Assembly (NCBI GenBank): GCA_001725415.1 | Contig: MEGH01000051.1 | Span: forward strand, 7,099-46,690 | Source: Pseudonocardia sp. SCN 73-27 | GTDB lineage: Bacteria; Actinomycetota; Actinomycetes; Mycobacteriales; Pseudonocardiaceae | Direction: 5' to 3' | Length of the DNA: 39,592 bases | Shown here: positions 17,222 to 25,165 of the stretch, one piece after another | How positions within the stretch are numbered: position 1 is the first letter of the stretch | How the letters are laid out: each line of letters begins with the position of its first letter | The notes under the pieces: model-generated | Seen by the model: the letters and a program-made list of their open reading frames with translations, nothing else | The model's database searches: none | What the model was told of the DNA's origin: nothing | Program-made: the position numbers and the translations under genes

Positions 17222-17878
17222 TCAGGCGCGCATCCACGCGAGGACGGCCATGACGCGGCGGTGGTCGTCCTCGGACGGGGGAAGTCCGAGCTTCCCGAAG
17301 ATGGACGAGATGTGCTTCTCGACGGCGCCGGGCGTCACGACGAGTGCTCGCCCGATCGCGACGTTGGTGCGCCCCTCGGCCATGAGGCCCAGCACCTCTC
17401 GTTCGCGGGGTGAGAGGTCGGCGAGAGGGTCGCGGCTGCGGCGGCGGGTGAGCAGCGCGGAGACGACCTCGGGGTCGAGCACGGTGCCGCCGGCGGCGAC
17501 GCGGTCGAGGGCGTCGGAGAGGTCGGCCAGCCGGGAGACGCGGTCCTTGAGCAGATAGCCGACGCCCCCGCGGCCTCCGCCGGTGCCGGAGGCGAGCAGG
17601 TCGCCCGCGTAGCTCTCCTCGACGTACTGCGACAGGACGAGGATCGCCGTCGACGGGACCTTGTCGCGCACCTCCATCGCGGCGCGCAGCCCTTCGTCGG
17701 TGAACGACGGCGGCATCCGGACGTCGACGACTGCGACGTCCGGCTGGTGCTGGACGACGGCCTCGACCAGCGACGGGCCGTCGCCCACCGCGGCGACGAC
17801 CTCGGCGTCGGCTTCCTCGAGCAGCCGGACCAGGCCCTCGCGCAGCAGCAGCGAGTCCTCGGCCAGCACGACCTTCAC
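17222..17878 (-). CDS. NarL/LuxR-family response regulator
   Basis: A 218-residue regulator with an N-terminal receiver domain (AEDSLLLREGL; phosphoacceptor Asp52 in VAVVDVRMP; conserved Lys in GYLLKDRV) and a C-terminal LuxR helix-turn-helix (LSPREREVLGLMAEGRTN followed by AIGRALVVTPGAVEKHISSI). Phosphorylation by the kinase encoded immediately upstream should promote DNA binding. The GTG directly follows the kinase TGA (TGAGTG), indicating translational coupling. Target genes are unknown; the NlpC/P60 cell-wall hydrolase gene 34 bp downstream is a possible operon member or target. Confidence 0.95.
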   Translation of the reverse strand: MKVVLAEDSLLLREGLVRLLEEADAEVVAAVGDGPSLVEAVVQHQPDVAVVDVRMPPSFTDEGLRAAMEVRDKVPSTAILVLSQYVEESYAGDLLASGTGGGRGGVGYLLKDRVSRLADLSDALDRVAAGGTVLDPEVVSALLTRRRSRDPLADLSPREREVLGLMAEGRTNVAIGRALVVTPGAVEKHISSIFGKLGLPPSEDDHRRVMAVLAWMRA

Positions 17879-19252
17879 TCAGGTGCTCCCCTCGTCGTCG
17901 GACAGCAGCGGGATGGTGGCGGTGAGCACGGTCGGTCCGCCGGGCGGGCTGCTGAGGTCGAGCATGCCGTCCACCCCCGACAGTCTGTCGGCCAGCCCCG
18001 CCAGCCCGTGCCCCTTGCCGAGGTGCGCGCCGCCGACTCCGTCGTCGGTCACCGTCACGACGACCCTCGCGTCGTCGCGGCGTCTGCTGCCCTCGATCGT
18101 CACCGTGACCGTGCAGAGGGTGGCGGCGGAGTGCTTGGCGACGTTGGTCAGCGCCTCGGTGACGACGAAGTAGGCCGCGTTCTCGACCTCGTCGGCGAGC
18201 CGGCGCCCGTCGGGCAGGGCGACGTCGAGCGACACCTCGACGGGGCTGCGGGCGGCCGCGGCGGCGAGCGCGGCGCCGAGGCCGCGGTCGGCGAGGATCG
18301 GCGGGGCGATGCCACGGGACAGTGCGCGGAGCTCGGTGAGCGCCTCGCGGCTCTGTGCGAGGGCCTCGGCGACGAGGGCGCGGGCGCGGTCGGGGTCGTC
18401 GTCGAGCCGGCGGGTGACGGCCTCGAGGTCCATGGTGAGACGGACGAGGCGCTGCTGCGGGCCGTCGTGGATGTCGCGTTCGAGCCGGCGCAGCGTCTGG
18501 GCCTCGGCGGCCACGGCGGCACGCCTGCTGGCGGCGAGCTGGGCGGCGCGGGCGCGCAGGGCGGCGCTCTGGTTGGTGAGCAGGCCGCGGGCGAGTCCTG
18601 CGCGCGCGGCGACGAGCAGCCGCAGCACCCAGGGCAGGGCGGCGAGCAGGACCAGCCCGGCGACCGTGGTGATCGCGATGTCGACGAACCTCGAGTCGGC
18701 GCCGGTGAGCAGGCCGTACAGGCCGTTGACGCCGTCGTCGCCGTAGGGCAGCGACCACATCCACGTCACCGCGAGGGCCGAGCCCAGCCCGGTCGCGGCC
18801 CAGACGACACCCACGATGAAACACGTCAGCCGGACAGGGAAGCCGACGACGGCGTGCAGCAGGTCGCGCCACGACTGGGGTTCGGCCAGCGATGACACCA
18901 TCCGGCCCAGGCCGGTGCCGCTGGGTGTGCGGTAGTGGTGCGGCGGCAGCGGGCGGCCGAGCACGGTCTCGGTGCTGCGGCGTTCGACCCTGGCGAGGCC
19001 GCGCGTCGCGCGCAGTGTTGCGGCGAGGACGGGCACGCCGACCCAGACGACGACCGTCGACACCCCCGCGGCGAACCCGGCGATCGCGACGACGAACGCC
19101 ACGATCGACAACGGCAGCCCGCCGATCAGGTAGCGCAGCTCGCGTCCGACGCGGGCGACGCCCCGAGCGCCTGCGCCGGCGGTGGGGCCCGGCACGGTGG
19201 CGGGGGTGTCCGAGCCGAGCGCGGACGTGGGGGGTACGGCTGTTCCGGTCAT
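17879..19252 (-). CDS. sensor histidine kinase (HisKA_3 type) with membrane sensor domain
   Basis: A 457-residue kinase. The N-terminal half is a membrane sensor of the putative-sensor family (PF13796-like): LIGGLPLSIVAFVVAIAG and a second hydrophobic stretch, then another two- or three-segment block (about 130-230). The dimerisation/phosphoacceptor region is RRLERDIHDGPQQRLVRL with the His of DIHDGPQQ. An HATPase domain follows (ENAAYFVVTEALTNVAKHS; VTDDGVGGA; GHGLAGLADR). It should phosphorylate the response regulator whose gene starts at its stop codon. The ATG at 19252 has GGGAGG almost touching it, an unusually short spacing; a longer form from a TTG at 19321 is possible. The signal sensed is unknown. 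Confidence 0.93.
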   Translation of the reverse strand: MTGTAVPPTSALGSDTPATVPGPTAGAGARGVARVGRELRYLIGGLPLSIVAFVVAIAGFAAGVSTVVVWVGVPVLAATLRATRGLARVERRSTETVLGRPLPPHHYRTPSGTGLGRMVSSLAEPQSWRDLLHAVVGFPVRLTCFIVGVVWAATGLGSALAVTWMWSLPYGDDGVNGLYGLLTGADSRFVDIAITTVAGLVLLAALPWVLRLLVAARAGLARGLLTNQSAALRARAAQLAASRRAAVAAEAQTLRRLERDIHDGPQQRLVRLTMDLEAVTRRLDDDPDRARALVAEALAQSREALTELRALSRGIAPPILADRGLGAALAAAAARSPVEVSLDVALPDGRRLADEVENAAYFVVTEALTNVAKHSAATLCTVTVTIEGSRRRDDARVVVTVTDDGVGGAHLGKGHGLAGLADRLSGVDGMLDLSSPPGGPTVLTATIPLLSDDEGST

Positions 19253-19733
19253 ACCTCCCACCCTCGCCGTGCGTGGCGTGCCGACCCAGCCGGTGGGCCG
19301 CAGCAACGAGGGTAGGGCCAACCCGAACCGCAGGGTTCCCTCCCGGCCGGCCGCCGATCACCGTCGCGTGGGAAGCGAACGGCCGAGCCAGGAGGGAACC
19401 GCGCAGATCATGGCGGATCCCCCTGCCGGTGGTCACACAGGGTGGTGTCCCCGGCGGGTCGCGACCACTCGCTCGGTCCCGAACATCCGGCCCGCGGAGG
19501 CCGGTGGGTCGCACGCGGTGACGCCCCCGTCGTCGTCACCGTGCACGGCCGCCGCCCCAGCGGGCCGGTCGTTGCGGATCTCCGACGGTCGCGGACCGCT
19601 CATCTCTTGTCAATGCTCACCATCGAGTTGTCCACTTTCCGTCGGCTCTCCGACCGGATCCGGACGTTTCTCGCGAGTTGTCCACAGGCCGCCGGCGACG
19701 CGCCCGAAACCGTCGGTGCGAGGGCGCATCCTC
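19253..19733. other. gene-free stretch with inverted repeat and DnaA-box-like repeats
   Basis: About 480 bp between the kinase start and the AlkA-type fragment. GGTTCCCTCC (19334-19343) and GGAGGGAACC (19391-19400) are a perfect inverted repeat with a 47-base loop. Two copies of CGAGTTGTCCAC lie near its far end. An open frame from an ATG near 19410 has no coding character and runs into the AlkA frame without a stop. Confidence 0.5.
19628..19686 (+). repeat. two DnaA-box-like direct repeats 50 bp apart
   Basis: TTGTCCACT (19628-19636) and TTGTCCACA (19678-19686), each preceded by CGAG, so 12 bases are identical. TTGTCCACA matches the actinobacterial DnaA-box consensus as I know it. Isolated pairs occur by chance and at DnaA-regulated or titration sites; no dnaA/dnaN context is present. 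Confidence 0.4.
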
Positions 19734-20132
19734 ATGCGCATGACGACCTTCCGAATCACTCCTCGCGGCACGTTCTCGCTGGCAGAGGCGGCTCTGTTCG
19801 GCTTCGGCCACCGCGCGGAGTCCCGCTTCGACGGCACGATGCGCCTCGCGTTCTGCCTCGACGACCTGAGCGCCCAGGTGGGTGTCGCGCTGACCGGGTC
19901 CGGTGGCGACATCGTGGGCGAGATCTCCGGCCTACCCCCGGGTGGCGACGTCGAGGCCGTGCGCGCGCAGGTCGCCCGCATCGCCTCGCTCGACCACGAC
20001 GCCACCGGATGCGAACGGGTCGCGGCGGCCGACCCGGCGGTGGCACCGGTCCTGGCGGCCGCGCCCGGGCTGCGGCCCGTGCTGTGGGCCGCGTCCGGAC
20101 GCGTCACGGAAGACAATGGCAAGGCGGCCTGA
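19734..20132 (+). pseudogene. truncated DNA-3-methyladenine glycosylase 2 (AlkA-type), N-terminal part only
   Basis: 132 residues. TTFRITPRGTFSLAEAALFG, FDGTMRLAFCLDD, QVARIASLDHDATG and AAPGLRPVLW resemble, in order, the N-terminal portion of actinobacterial AlkA-like glycosylases. Homology seems to end at LRPVLW; the next residues (ASGRVTEDNGKAA) do not look like the expected HhH-GPD catalytic domain, and I find no continuation in the other frames before the next gene. The HhH motif and catalytic Asp are therefore missing. Either this is a decayed gene after a 3' deletion or a stand-alone N-domain protein. Start at 19734 or 19740; neither has a strong ribosome-binding site. Confidence 0.6.
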
Positions 20133-20187
20133 GCGCGGGCGCCCGGCCTGACAACCCACCCGCCGTGCCCGGTCGGCGACGCACCGC

Positions 20188-20193
20188 TACCGT
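20188..20193 (+). promoter_or_regulatory. putative -10 element of leaderless lipoprotein gene
   Basis: TACCGT lies six bases before the GTG at 20200. Confidence 0.4.
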
Positions 20194-20199
20194 CGGCCC

Positions 20200-20814
20200 G
20201 TGGTTGTCCGAAGCGTCCGGTTCCCGTCCCGCGCACGGCTCGTCGCCGTCCTGATCGCCGTCCCGGTCCTGCTGGCCGGCTCCGCCTGTGGCAGCGCGGA
20301 CAGCCCCGGCACGGCGGGCACGACGACGGCGGCGGCACCCACCACCGCACCGGCGGCCGCGCCCTCCACACCGGACGGAGCGGCCGACGTCGTGCGGCCG
20401 GCCGACGCCAAGAAGGCCTGCGCGCTCGTGCCGACCGCGGAGATCGACGCCGCGACCGGGTTGCGGTTCGCCGACGGGGAGGGCACCGAGAGCGCACGCC
20501 GGTCGGTGTGCGCGTTCGACGCCACCCGGTCGGGCGGGACGGGGCTGAGCGTCGGGGTCGAGCCCGCCGAGCGGTTCGCGGCGAAGGCGGATGCGTCGCG
20601 GCGGTCGGTCGGGGTCCCCGGCGCCGAGGTGCCGGGGCTCGGCGAGCGGGCGCTGTTCTTCTACAGCGACGCCGACCTGTCCGAAGGGGTGGGCGGGGTG
20701 CTGGTGCAGGCCGGTGGCTCGACGATCGACGTCACGCTGCAGGGTCTGGGCTCGGAGGCCCGCACCCGGGAGGCCGCTGTCGCGATCGCCAGGGTCGCGG
20801 CCGGCAACCTCTGA
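20200..20814 (+). CDS. DUF3558-like secreted lipoprotein
   Basis: A 204-residue protein with a basic N-terminus, a hydrophobic segment (VAVLIAVPVLLAGSAC) ending at a lipobox-like Cys30, then an Ala/Thr/Pro-rich linker to about residue 65. The mature domain contains two conserved cysteines (KKACALVP and SVCAFD) that likely form a disulphide, a Cys arrangement and length typical of DUF3558 proteins, abundant in Pseudonocardiaceae. It should be anchored to the outer face of the membrane; function unknown. The start is preceded by a -10-like hexamer rather than a ribosome-binding site. It converges with the crotonase gene, 12 bp apart. Confidence 0.75.
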   Translation: MVVRSVRFPSRARLVAVLIAVPVLLAGSACGSADSPGTAGTTTAAAPTTAPAAAPSTPDGAADVVRPADAKKACALVPTAEIDAATGLRFADGEGTESARRSVCAFDATRSGGTGLSVGVEPAERFAAKADASRRSVGVPGAEVPGLGERALFFYSDADLSEGVGGVLVQAGGSTIDVTLQGLGSEARTREAAVAIARVAAGNL

Positions 20815-20826
20815 GCCCGACGAGCG

Positions 20827-21630
20827 TCAGTCAGTTCCGCCGGTGAACCGGGGCGCCCGCTTCTCACGGTGTGCCGCAACGCCTTCGGAGACGTCGGGCA
20901 GCCCGAAACCGTAGAACTCCAGCGCGAGTGAGGCGTCGAAGGCCGGGCCGGCGGTGCGGTACCAGTTGTTGAGGGCGAGCTTGGTGAAGCTCACCGCGCT
21001 CGGCGAGCCCAGGACCAGCTTGCGGGCGACCTCCATCGCCTTGTCCTGCACCTCGTCGTCGTCCACGCACAGCGACACCAGGCCGATCCGCTCGGCCTCC
21101 TCCCCCGTCAGCGCGTCGCACGTCAGGAGGTAGTACTTGGCCTTGGCCATGCCGCACAGCAGCGGCCAGCAGATCACGGCGTGGTCGCCCGCGGCGACGC
21201 CGAGGCGGGTGTGCCCGTCGACGATCTTCGCGGTCCGCCCGGCGACGGAGATGTCGGCGAGCAGCGCCACCGCGAGGCCGGCGCCGACGGCGGGTCCGTG
21301 AATGGCCGACACGACCGGCTTCGAGCAGTTCACGACGTTGTAGACGAGGTCGCGGGCCTCGCGCATGACCCGGCTGCGCACGACCGGGTCCGACACCATG
21401 TCGGTGATCATGTCGAAGGCCCCGCCCGCGGAGAACGCCTTCCCGGCGCCGCGGACGAGGACGGCGCGGACGCTGTCGTCGCGGTCGATCACCGGCCAGA
21501 TGTCGGCGAGCTGGGCGTGCGCGTCGTGTCCGACGGCGTTGAGGTTCGGGCCGTCGAGGGTGATCCGCAGGATCGCGTCCTCGGGGCGGTCGACGCGCAC
21601 CGCTGTGAACCGCTCGTAAGCATCCGACAT
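20827..21630 (-). CDS. enoyl-CoA hydratase/isomerase family protein
   Basis: A 267-residue crotonase. Oxyanion-hole segments are [14 protein letters not shown] (about residues 61-74) and [21 protein letters not shown] (about 111-131). The next conserved position reads [17 protein letters not shown], where an Asp rather than Glu occupies the region of the second acid, so hydration activity is uncertain. The C-terminus ends with the usual [14 protein letters not shown] segment. It is not closely similar to the crotonase at 4850. ATG seven bases after a TAGGGT hexamer on this strand. It diverges from the O-methyltransferase gene with 30 bp between starts. Acyl-CoA metabolism is likely. Confidence 0.87.
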   Translation of the reverse strand: MSDAYERFTAVRVDRPEDAILRITLDGPNLNAVGHDAHAQLADIWPVIDRDDSVRAVLVRGAGKAFSAGGAFDMITDMVSDPVVRSRVMREARDLVYNVVNCSKPVVSAIHGPAVGAGLAVALLADISVAGRTAKIVDGHTRLGVAAGDHAVICWPLLCGMAKAKYYLLTCDALTGEEAERIGLVSLCVDDDEVQDKAMEVARKLVLGSPSAVSFTKLALNNWYRTAGPAFDASLALEFYGFGLPDVSEGVAAHREKRAPRFTGGTD

Positions 21631-21637
21631 GCATCGC

Positions 21638-21643
21638 ACCCTA
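21638..21643 (-). promoter_or_regulatory. putative -10 element of leaderless crotonase gene
   Basis: On the minus strand TAGGGT lies seven bases before the ATG at 21630, in a 30-bp divergent spacer centred on CCTAGG. Confidence 0.4.
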
Positions 21644-21660
21644 GGTGAGACGGTGGGCTC

Positions 21661-22332
21661 ATGAGTGACCACGACGATGACCACGAGGTGTGGAGCCGGG
21701 TCGACGAGTACTACGGGCAACGACTCGTCGGTGACGACGACACACTCTCGGAGGCGTTGCGCGCCAACGCCTCCGCGGGCCTGCCGCCGATCGACGTGAC
21801 CCCCGCGACGGGCAAGCTGCTGCATCTGCTGGCGCGGTCGGTGGGGGCGCGTCGGATCCTGGAGGTCGGGACGCTGGGCGGCTACAGCACGATCTGGCTG
21901 GCCAAGGCGGTGCCGTCGGACGGCGAGGTCGTGACGTGCGAGGTCTCGCCCCGGCACGCCGAGGTCGCGCGGGCGAACCTCGACCGGGCCGGGGTCGGCG
22001 ACCGGGTGCGGATCGTGCTCGGCCCGGCGCTGGAGACGCTGCCGGGCGTGGAGGGCCCGTTCGACATGGTGTTCGTCGATGCCGACAAGGTCTCCAACGC
22101 CGAGTACCTCGACCATGCGATCCGGCTGTCGCGGCCGGGGGCGCTGGTCGTCGTCGACAACGTGGTGCGCGGCGGCCGGGTGGTCGACGAGACCGACGAC
22201 GACCCCGCCGTCGTCGGCACCCGGCGGCTGGCCGACGCGCTCGCCGCAGACCCACGGATCTCGGCGACGATGGTGCAGACGGTGGCGTCCAAGGGCTACG
22301 ACGGTTTCGTCCTCGGTGTCGTGGAGAGCTGA
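21661..22332 (+). CDS. class I SAM-dependent O-methyltransferase (COMT-like family)
   Basis: A 223-residue methyltransferase of the caffeoyl-CoA/catechol O-methyltransferase family (PF01596-like). Motif I is [16 protein letters not shown] (about residues 65-80), an acidic residue follows in VTCEVSP, the metal-binding Asp is in [12 protein letters not shown], and [11 protein letters not shown] corresponds to the second metal-site segment with its Asp-Asn. This family methylates hydroxyls of phenolics or polyketides using SAM and a divalent metal. There is no neighbouring biosynthetic cluster. The ATG sits close to the divergent crotonase start. Confidence 0.92.
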   Translation: MSDHDDDHEVWSRVDEYYGQRLVGDDDTLSEALRANASAGLPPIDVTPATGKLLHLLARSVGARRILEVGTLGGYSTIWLAKAVPSDGEVVTCEVSPRHAEVARANLDRAGVGDRVRIVLGPALETLPGVEGPFDMVFVDADKVSNAEYLDHAIRLSRPGALVVVDNVVRGGRVVDETDDDPAVVGTRRLADALAADPRISATMVQTVASKGYDGFVLGVVES

Positions 22333-22361
22333 CTCCGCGAAGCCGATCCGGCGCCCACCCC

Positions 22362-22382
22362 CCGGTTGCCGGCCGGCACCGG
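22362..22382. terminator. GC-rich palindrome between convergent genes
   Basis: TGCCGGCCGGCA (22367-22378) is a perfect palindrome, flanked by CCGG on both sides with one bulged T. It sits between the methyltransferase and AraC stops. Confidence 0.4.
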
Positions 22383-22403
22383 CGCGGCAAGCGCGCAGGC
22401 AGG

Positions 22404-23204
22404 TCACGGGGTGGTGCGGTAGCGGCCGGGGGTGGTGCCGAGCATCCGACGGAAGTGCCGCGTCAGGTGCGCCTGGTCGTAGAACCCCGCGGCGGTCGCG
22501 ACGTCGGCGGGAGGCATGCCGTCGAGCAACAGCCGGCGGGCATCGTCGATGCGGCGGCCGGTGAGGTAGCGGTGTGGCGGCAGGCCGAAGGCGGTGCCGA
22601 ACGCCCGGACGAGGTGGCTGGGTGCGGCGCCGAGCAGCCGGGAGGCCTCGTCGAGGGAGACGCCGATGGGCAGGGACGCGTCGAGGAGGTCTCGTAGCCG
22701 GGCTGCGAGGCCGGGGTCGCGGACGGGAGCCGCGGGCTCGACCCGGCCGGTGAGGTGGCCACGGAGCCGGTCGCGCACCAGGGTCAGCCTGCTCTGCGCG
22801 GCGAGCTCCTCCCCCGGTTGCCGCAGCACCCGGTGCAGCTGGGAGATGCGGTGCCGCAGGAGGCCGTCGTCGAGGGCGGGATGGTCGACGGCGGCGCCGA
22901 TGCGGTCCTCGCCGAGGACGTCGGGTTCGAGGTAGAGCACGCGCTTGCGGAAGCCGTCGGGTCCGGCGGCGCGGCCGTCGTGCGGGACGTGCGGGGGCAG
23001 CAGCGTCACCTGGGAACGCAGGGCGCCGTGGGCGTGGCGGTCGAGGTCGTAGCGGACGGCGCCGTCGTCGACGATCAGCAGGGTCCAGGCGTCGTGGGTG
23101 TGCGCGGGGTAGCTGTGGCCGACGAACCGCGCGTGGAAGACCTCCGTGACGCCCGGGACGGCCGGGCGCCACGCGGTCGCCGTCTCGGGAGCGGGCCCAC
23201 CCAC
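22404..23204 (-). CDS. AraC-family transcriptional regulator
   Basis: A 266-residue regulator. The N-terminal cupin/arabinose-binding-like domain includes [20 protein letters not shown] and [12 protein letters not shown]. The C-terminal double helix-turn-helix runs from [20 protein letters not shown] to [24 protein letters not shown], the AraC/XylS signature. The GTG at 23204 is chosen because the cupin domain follows at a normal distance and TACGTT lies six bases upstream; the longer frame has no coding character. It diverges from the DUF2000 gene with 49 bp between starts and may regulate it. The ligand is unknown. Confidence 0.9.
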   Translation of the reverse strand: MGGPAPETATAWRPAVPGVTEVFHARFVGHSYPAHTHDAWTLLIVDDGAVRYDLDRHAHGALRSQVTLLPPHVPHDGRAAGPDGFRKRVLYLEPDVLGEDRIGAAVDHPALDDGLLRHRISQLHRVLRQPGEELAAQSRLTLVRDRLRGHLTGRVEPAAPVRDPGLAARLRDLLDASLPIGVSLDEASRLLGAAPSHLVRAFGTAFGLPPHRYLTGRRIDDARRLLLDGMPPADVATAAGFYDQAHLTRHFRRMLGTTPGRYRTTP

Positions 23205-23210
23205 GTCAGG

Positions 23211-23216
23211 AACGTA
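23211..23216 (-). promoter_or_regulatory. putative -10 element of leaderless araC-type gene
   Basis: On the minus strand TACGTT lies six bases before the GTG at 23204. Confidence 0.4.
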
Positions 23217-23253
23217 CAAGACGGGCCCGCCCGTGGCAGGCGACCGTGGGGGT

Positions 23254-23685
23254 ATGGAGAACGACGCGACCCCGGTCCGCTTCCCGACGAAGGTCGTCGT
23301 GCTGCTGCGCGACGACCTCGAGGGCTGGCACGCGCTCAACGTCACCGCGTTCCTCGCGGGCGCCATCACGGCGGCGGTCCCGGAGCTGGTCGGCGAGCCG
23401 TACGCGGACGCCGACGGCACGGGCTACCTGCCGATGCTCGGCCAGCCGATCCTGGTGATGCAGGGCTCCAAGGAGGTCCTGACCGCGGCGCGGGAGCGGG
23501 CGACGTCGCGCGAACTGCCGCTGGCGGTGTTCACGAAGGACCTGTTCGCGACGGGCAACGACGTCGACAACCGAGCCGCGGTGGCGGCGGTGTCGGCGGC
23601 GGACCTCGATCTGGTGGGGCTGGCGGTGCACGGACCACGCAATGGCGTCGACAAGGTGTGCAAGGGCGCACGGATGCACCCGTGA
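23254..23685 (+). CDS. DUF2000 family protein
   Basis: A 143-residue protein matching the DUF2000 pattern: KVVVLLRDDLEGWHALNVTAFL near the N-terminus, a central MLGQPILVMQGS segment, and a C-terminal DLVGLAVHGPRNGVDKV. Members have a peptidyl-tRNA hydrolase 2-like fold but no proven activity known to me. The ATG is the first sensible start after the divergent AraC regulator; GGGGG precedes it with short spacing. Control by the divergent AraC regulator is a reasonable guess. Confidence 0.8.
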   Translation: MENDATPVRFPTKVVVLLRDDLEGWHALNVTAFLAGAITAAVPELVGEPYADADGTGYLPMLGQPILVMQGSKEVLTAARERATSRELPLAVFTKDLFATGNDVDNRAAVAAVSAADLDLVGLAVHGPRNGVDKVCKGARMHP

Positions 23686-23711
23686 GCGCCGCCCCGTCAC
23701 GCGAAAGGTGT

Positions 23712-23717
23712 TAGAAC
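23712..23717 (+). promoter_or_regulatory. putative -10 element of leaderless acyl-CoA dehydrogenase gene
   Basis: TAGAAC lies seven bases before the GTG at 23725; no ribosome-binding site. Confidence 0.35.
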
Positions 23718-23724
23718 AACCGGC

Positions 23725-24882
23725 GTGGACGCCTCGGATCTCGACGACGTGCTGGCCGCGGTGCGGGAGTTCATCCGTGAGGAGGTCGTGCCGCTCGAGG
23801 AGAGCATCGACGCCGACGACGCGATCCCGCCGCGCATCGTGGAGCAGTGCAAGGCCATGGGGCTCTACGGGTTCACGATCCCGGAGGAGTACGGCGGGCT
23901 CGGGCTGTCGGTGGCCGAGGAGGTCGAGCTCGCGATGGAGCTCGGCTGGACGACACCCGCGCTGCGGTCGCTGTTCGGGACGAACAACGGAATCGCGGGG
24001 CACGTCCTGATCGAGGGCGGCACCGAGGAGCAGAAGAAGTCGTGGCTGCCGCGGCTGGCGTCGGGTGAGGTGACGGCGTCGTTCGGGCTGACGGAGGCGG
24101 AGGCCGGGTCGGACCCGTCGACGCTGGCGACGACCGCGCGTCGGGACGGCGACGGCTGGGTGATCTCGGGGGCGAAGCGCTACATCACCAACGCCCCGGT
24201 CGCCGACGTGATCATGGTGTTCGCGCGGACGAACCCGGACGCACCGGGCAACCGCGGAATCTCGACGTTCCTGGTGCCGGCGGGCACGCCTGGCCTGTCG
24301 ACGGGCCCGAAGGACCACAAGATGGGCCAGTTCGGGGCGTGGACCTCGGACGTGTTCCTCGACGACGTGCGGGTCCCTGCGGAGGCGGTCGTCGGCGGCG
24401 AGGCCGGGATCGACAACGGGTTCCGGATCGCGGCGAAGTGCCTGGCACACGGGCGGGTGCACATCGCGGCGGTCTGCGTCGGGATGGCGGCGCGGCTGGT
24501 GCACGAGACCGTCGAGTACGCGCGTGAGCGGCAGGCCGGCGGGAAGGCGATCGCGGCGTTCCAGCTGGTCCAGGGCATGGTCGCCGACTCGGTCACCGAC
24601 CTGCACGCCGGTCGTGCGCTGGTCCGGGAGACGGCGCGGGGGTTCGACGCGGGCACCGACAAGGTGGCGGGCCCGGCGGCGGCGAAGTACTTCTGCTCGG
24701 AGATGGTGGGCCGGGTGGCCGACCGCGGGGTGCAGGTGCACGGCGGCGCCGGCTACATGCGCGGGGTCGCGGTGGAGCGGTTCTACCGGGACGCGCGGCT
24801 GTTCCGCATCTACGAGGGCACGAGCCAGATCCAGCAGGTCATCATCGCGCGCGACGCACTCGGTTCGGCCGCGCGCGGATGA
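23725..24882 (+). CDS. acyl-CoA dehydrogenase
   Basis: A 385-residue FAD-dependent acyl-CoA dehydrogenase of typical length. Recognisable segments: FTIPEEYGGLGLS (residues 50-62), the FAD-binding ASFGLTEAEAGSDPS near residue 130, YITNAPVADVIMVFART, and the C-terminal YEGTSQIQQVIIAR (about 363-376), where Glu is the catalytic base position of short/medium-chain enzymes. It oxidises an acyl-CoA to the 2-enoyl-CoA and passes electrons to ETF. The crotonase at 20827 could act in the same pathway. Its last codons overlap the next small gene by ATGA. Confidence 0.95.
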   Translation: MDASDLDDVLAAVREFIREEVVPLEESIDADDAIPPRIVEQCKAMGLYGFTIPEEYGGLGLSVAEEVELAMELGWTTPALRSLFGTNNGIAGHVLIEGGTEEQKKSWLPRLASGEVTASFGLTEAEAGSDPSTLATTARRDGDGWVISGAKRYITNAPVADVIMVFARTNPDAPGNRGISTFLVPAGTPGLSTGPKDHKMGQFGAWTSDVFLDDVRVPAEAVVGGEAGIDNGFRIAAKCLAHGRVHIAAVCVGMAARLVHETVEYARERQAGGKAIAAFQLVQGMVADSVTDLHAGRALVRETARGFDAGTDKVAGPAAAKYFCSEMVGRVADRGVQVHGGAGYMRGVAVERFYRDARLFRIYEGTSQIQQVIIARDALGSAARG

Positions 24883-25109
24883 CCGAGGTCGGGTTCCGCA
24901 CGGCCACGACCGATGACCGGGGGGCGATCTGGCCGGTGTGGCACCGGGTCGTGGCGCAGGCGACCGGGCCGCGTGCCGACGCGTTGCGCGACGTCGTCAC
25001 GGATCTCCTGGACACGCCTGCCGGCGCGACGTACCGGGTGTCGACGATCGGCGGCGACCGGCAGCGCTACGCGGCCGGACCACGCGCCGCGCTCACGCAC
25101 TGGCGGTGA
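24879..25109 (+). CDS. small protein with GNAT-like N-terminus, possibly truncated
   Basis: A 76-residue frame whose ATG overlaps the acyl-CoA dehydrogenase stop (ATGA), so it is translationally coupled. VGFRTATTDDRGAIWPVWHRVVAQ resembles the first strand and helix of GNAT acetyltransferases, but the acetyl-CoA-binding part is absent; the rest (TYRVSTIGGDRQRYAAG) is not recognisable. It may be a gene remnant or a genuine small protein. A strong hairpin lies just downstream. Confidence 0.5.
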   Translation: MTEVGFRTATTDDRGAIWPVWHRVVAQATGPRADALRDVVTDLLDTPAGATYRVSTIGGDRQRYAAGPRAALTHWR

Positions 25110-25113
25110 CAGC

Positions 25114-25148
25114 ACGACGGCCCGGCGCCAGAGGCGCCGGGCCGTCGT
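25114..25148. terminator. 16-bp perfect stem, bidirectional terminator
   Basis: Arms at 25114-25129 and 25133-25148 (starting ACGACGGCCCGGCGCC) are perfectly complementary around an AGA loop, between convergent genes. It is the strongest hairpin with a minimal loop in the window. Confidence 0.75.
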
Positions 25149-25165
25149 CGCGAAGAAGCCGCGGC

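Noticed and set aside
22404-23420. N-terminal extension of the AraC regulator
   Set aside because: The additional 70 residues are Ser/Arg-rich and overlap the divergent DUF2000 gene; the GTG at 23204 gives a normal AraC length.
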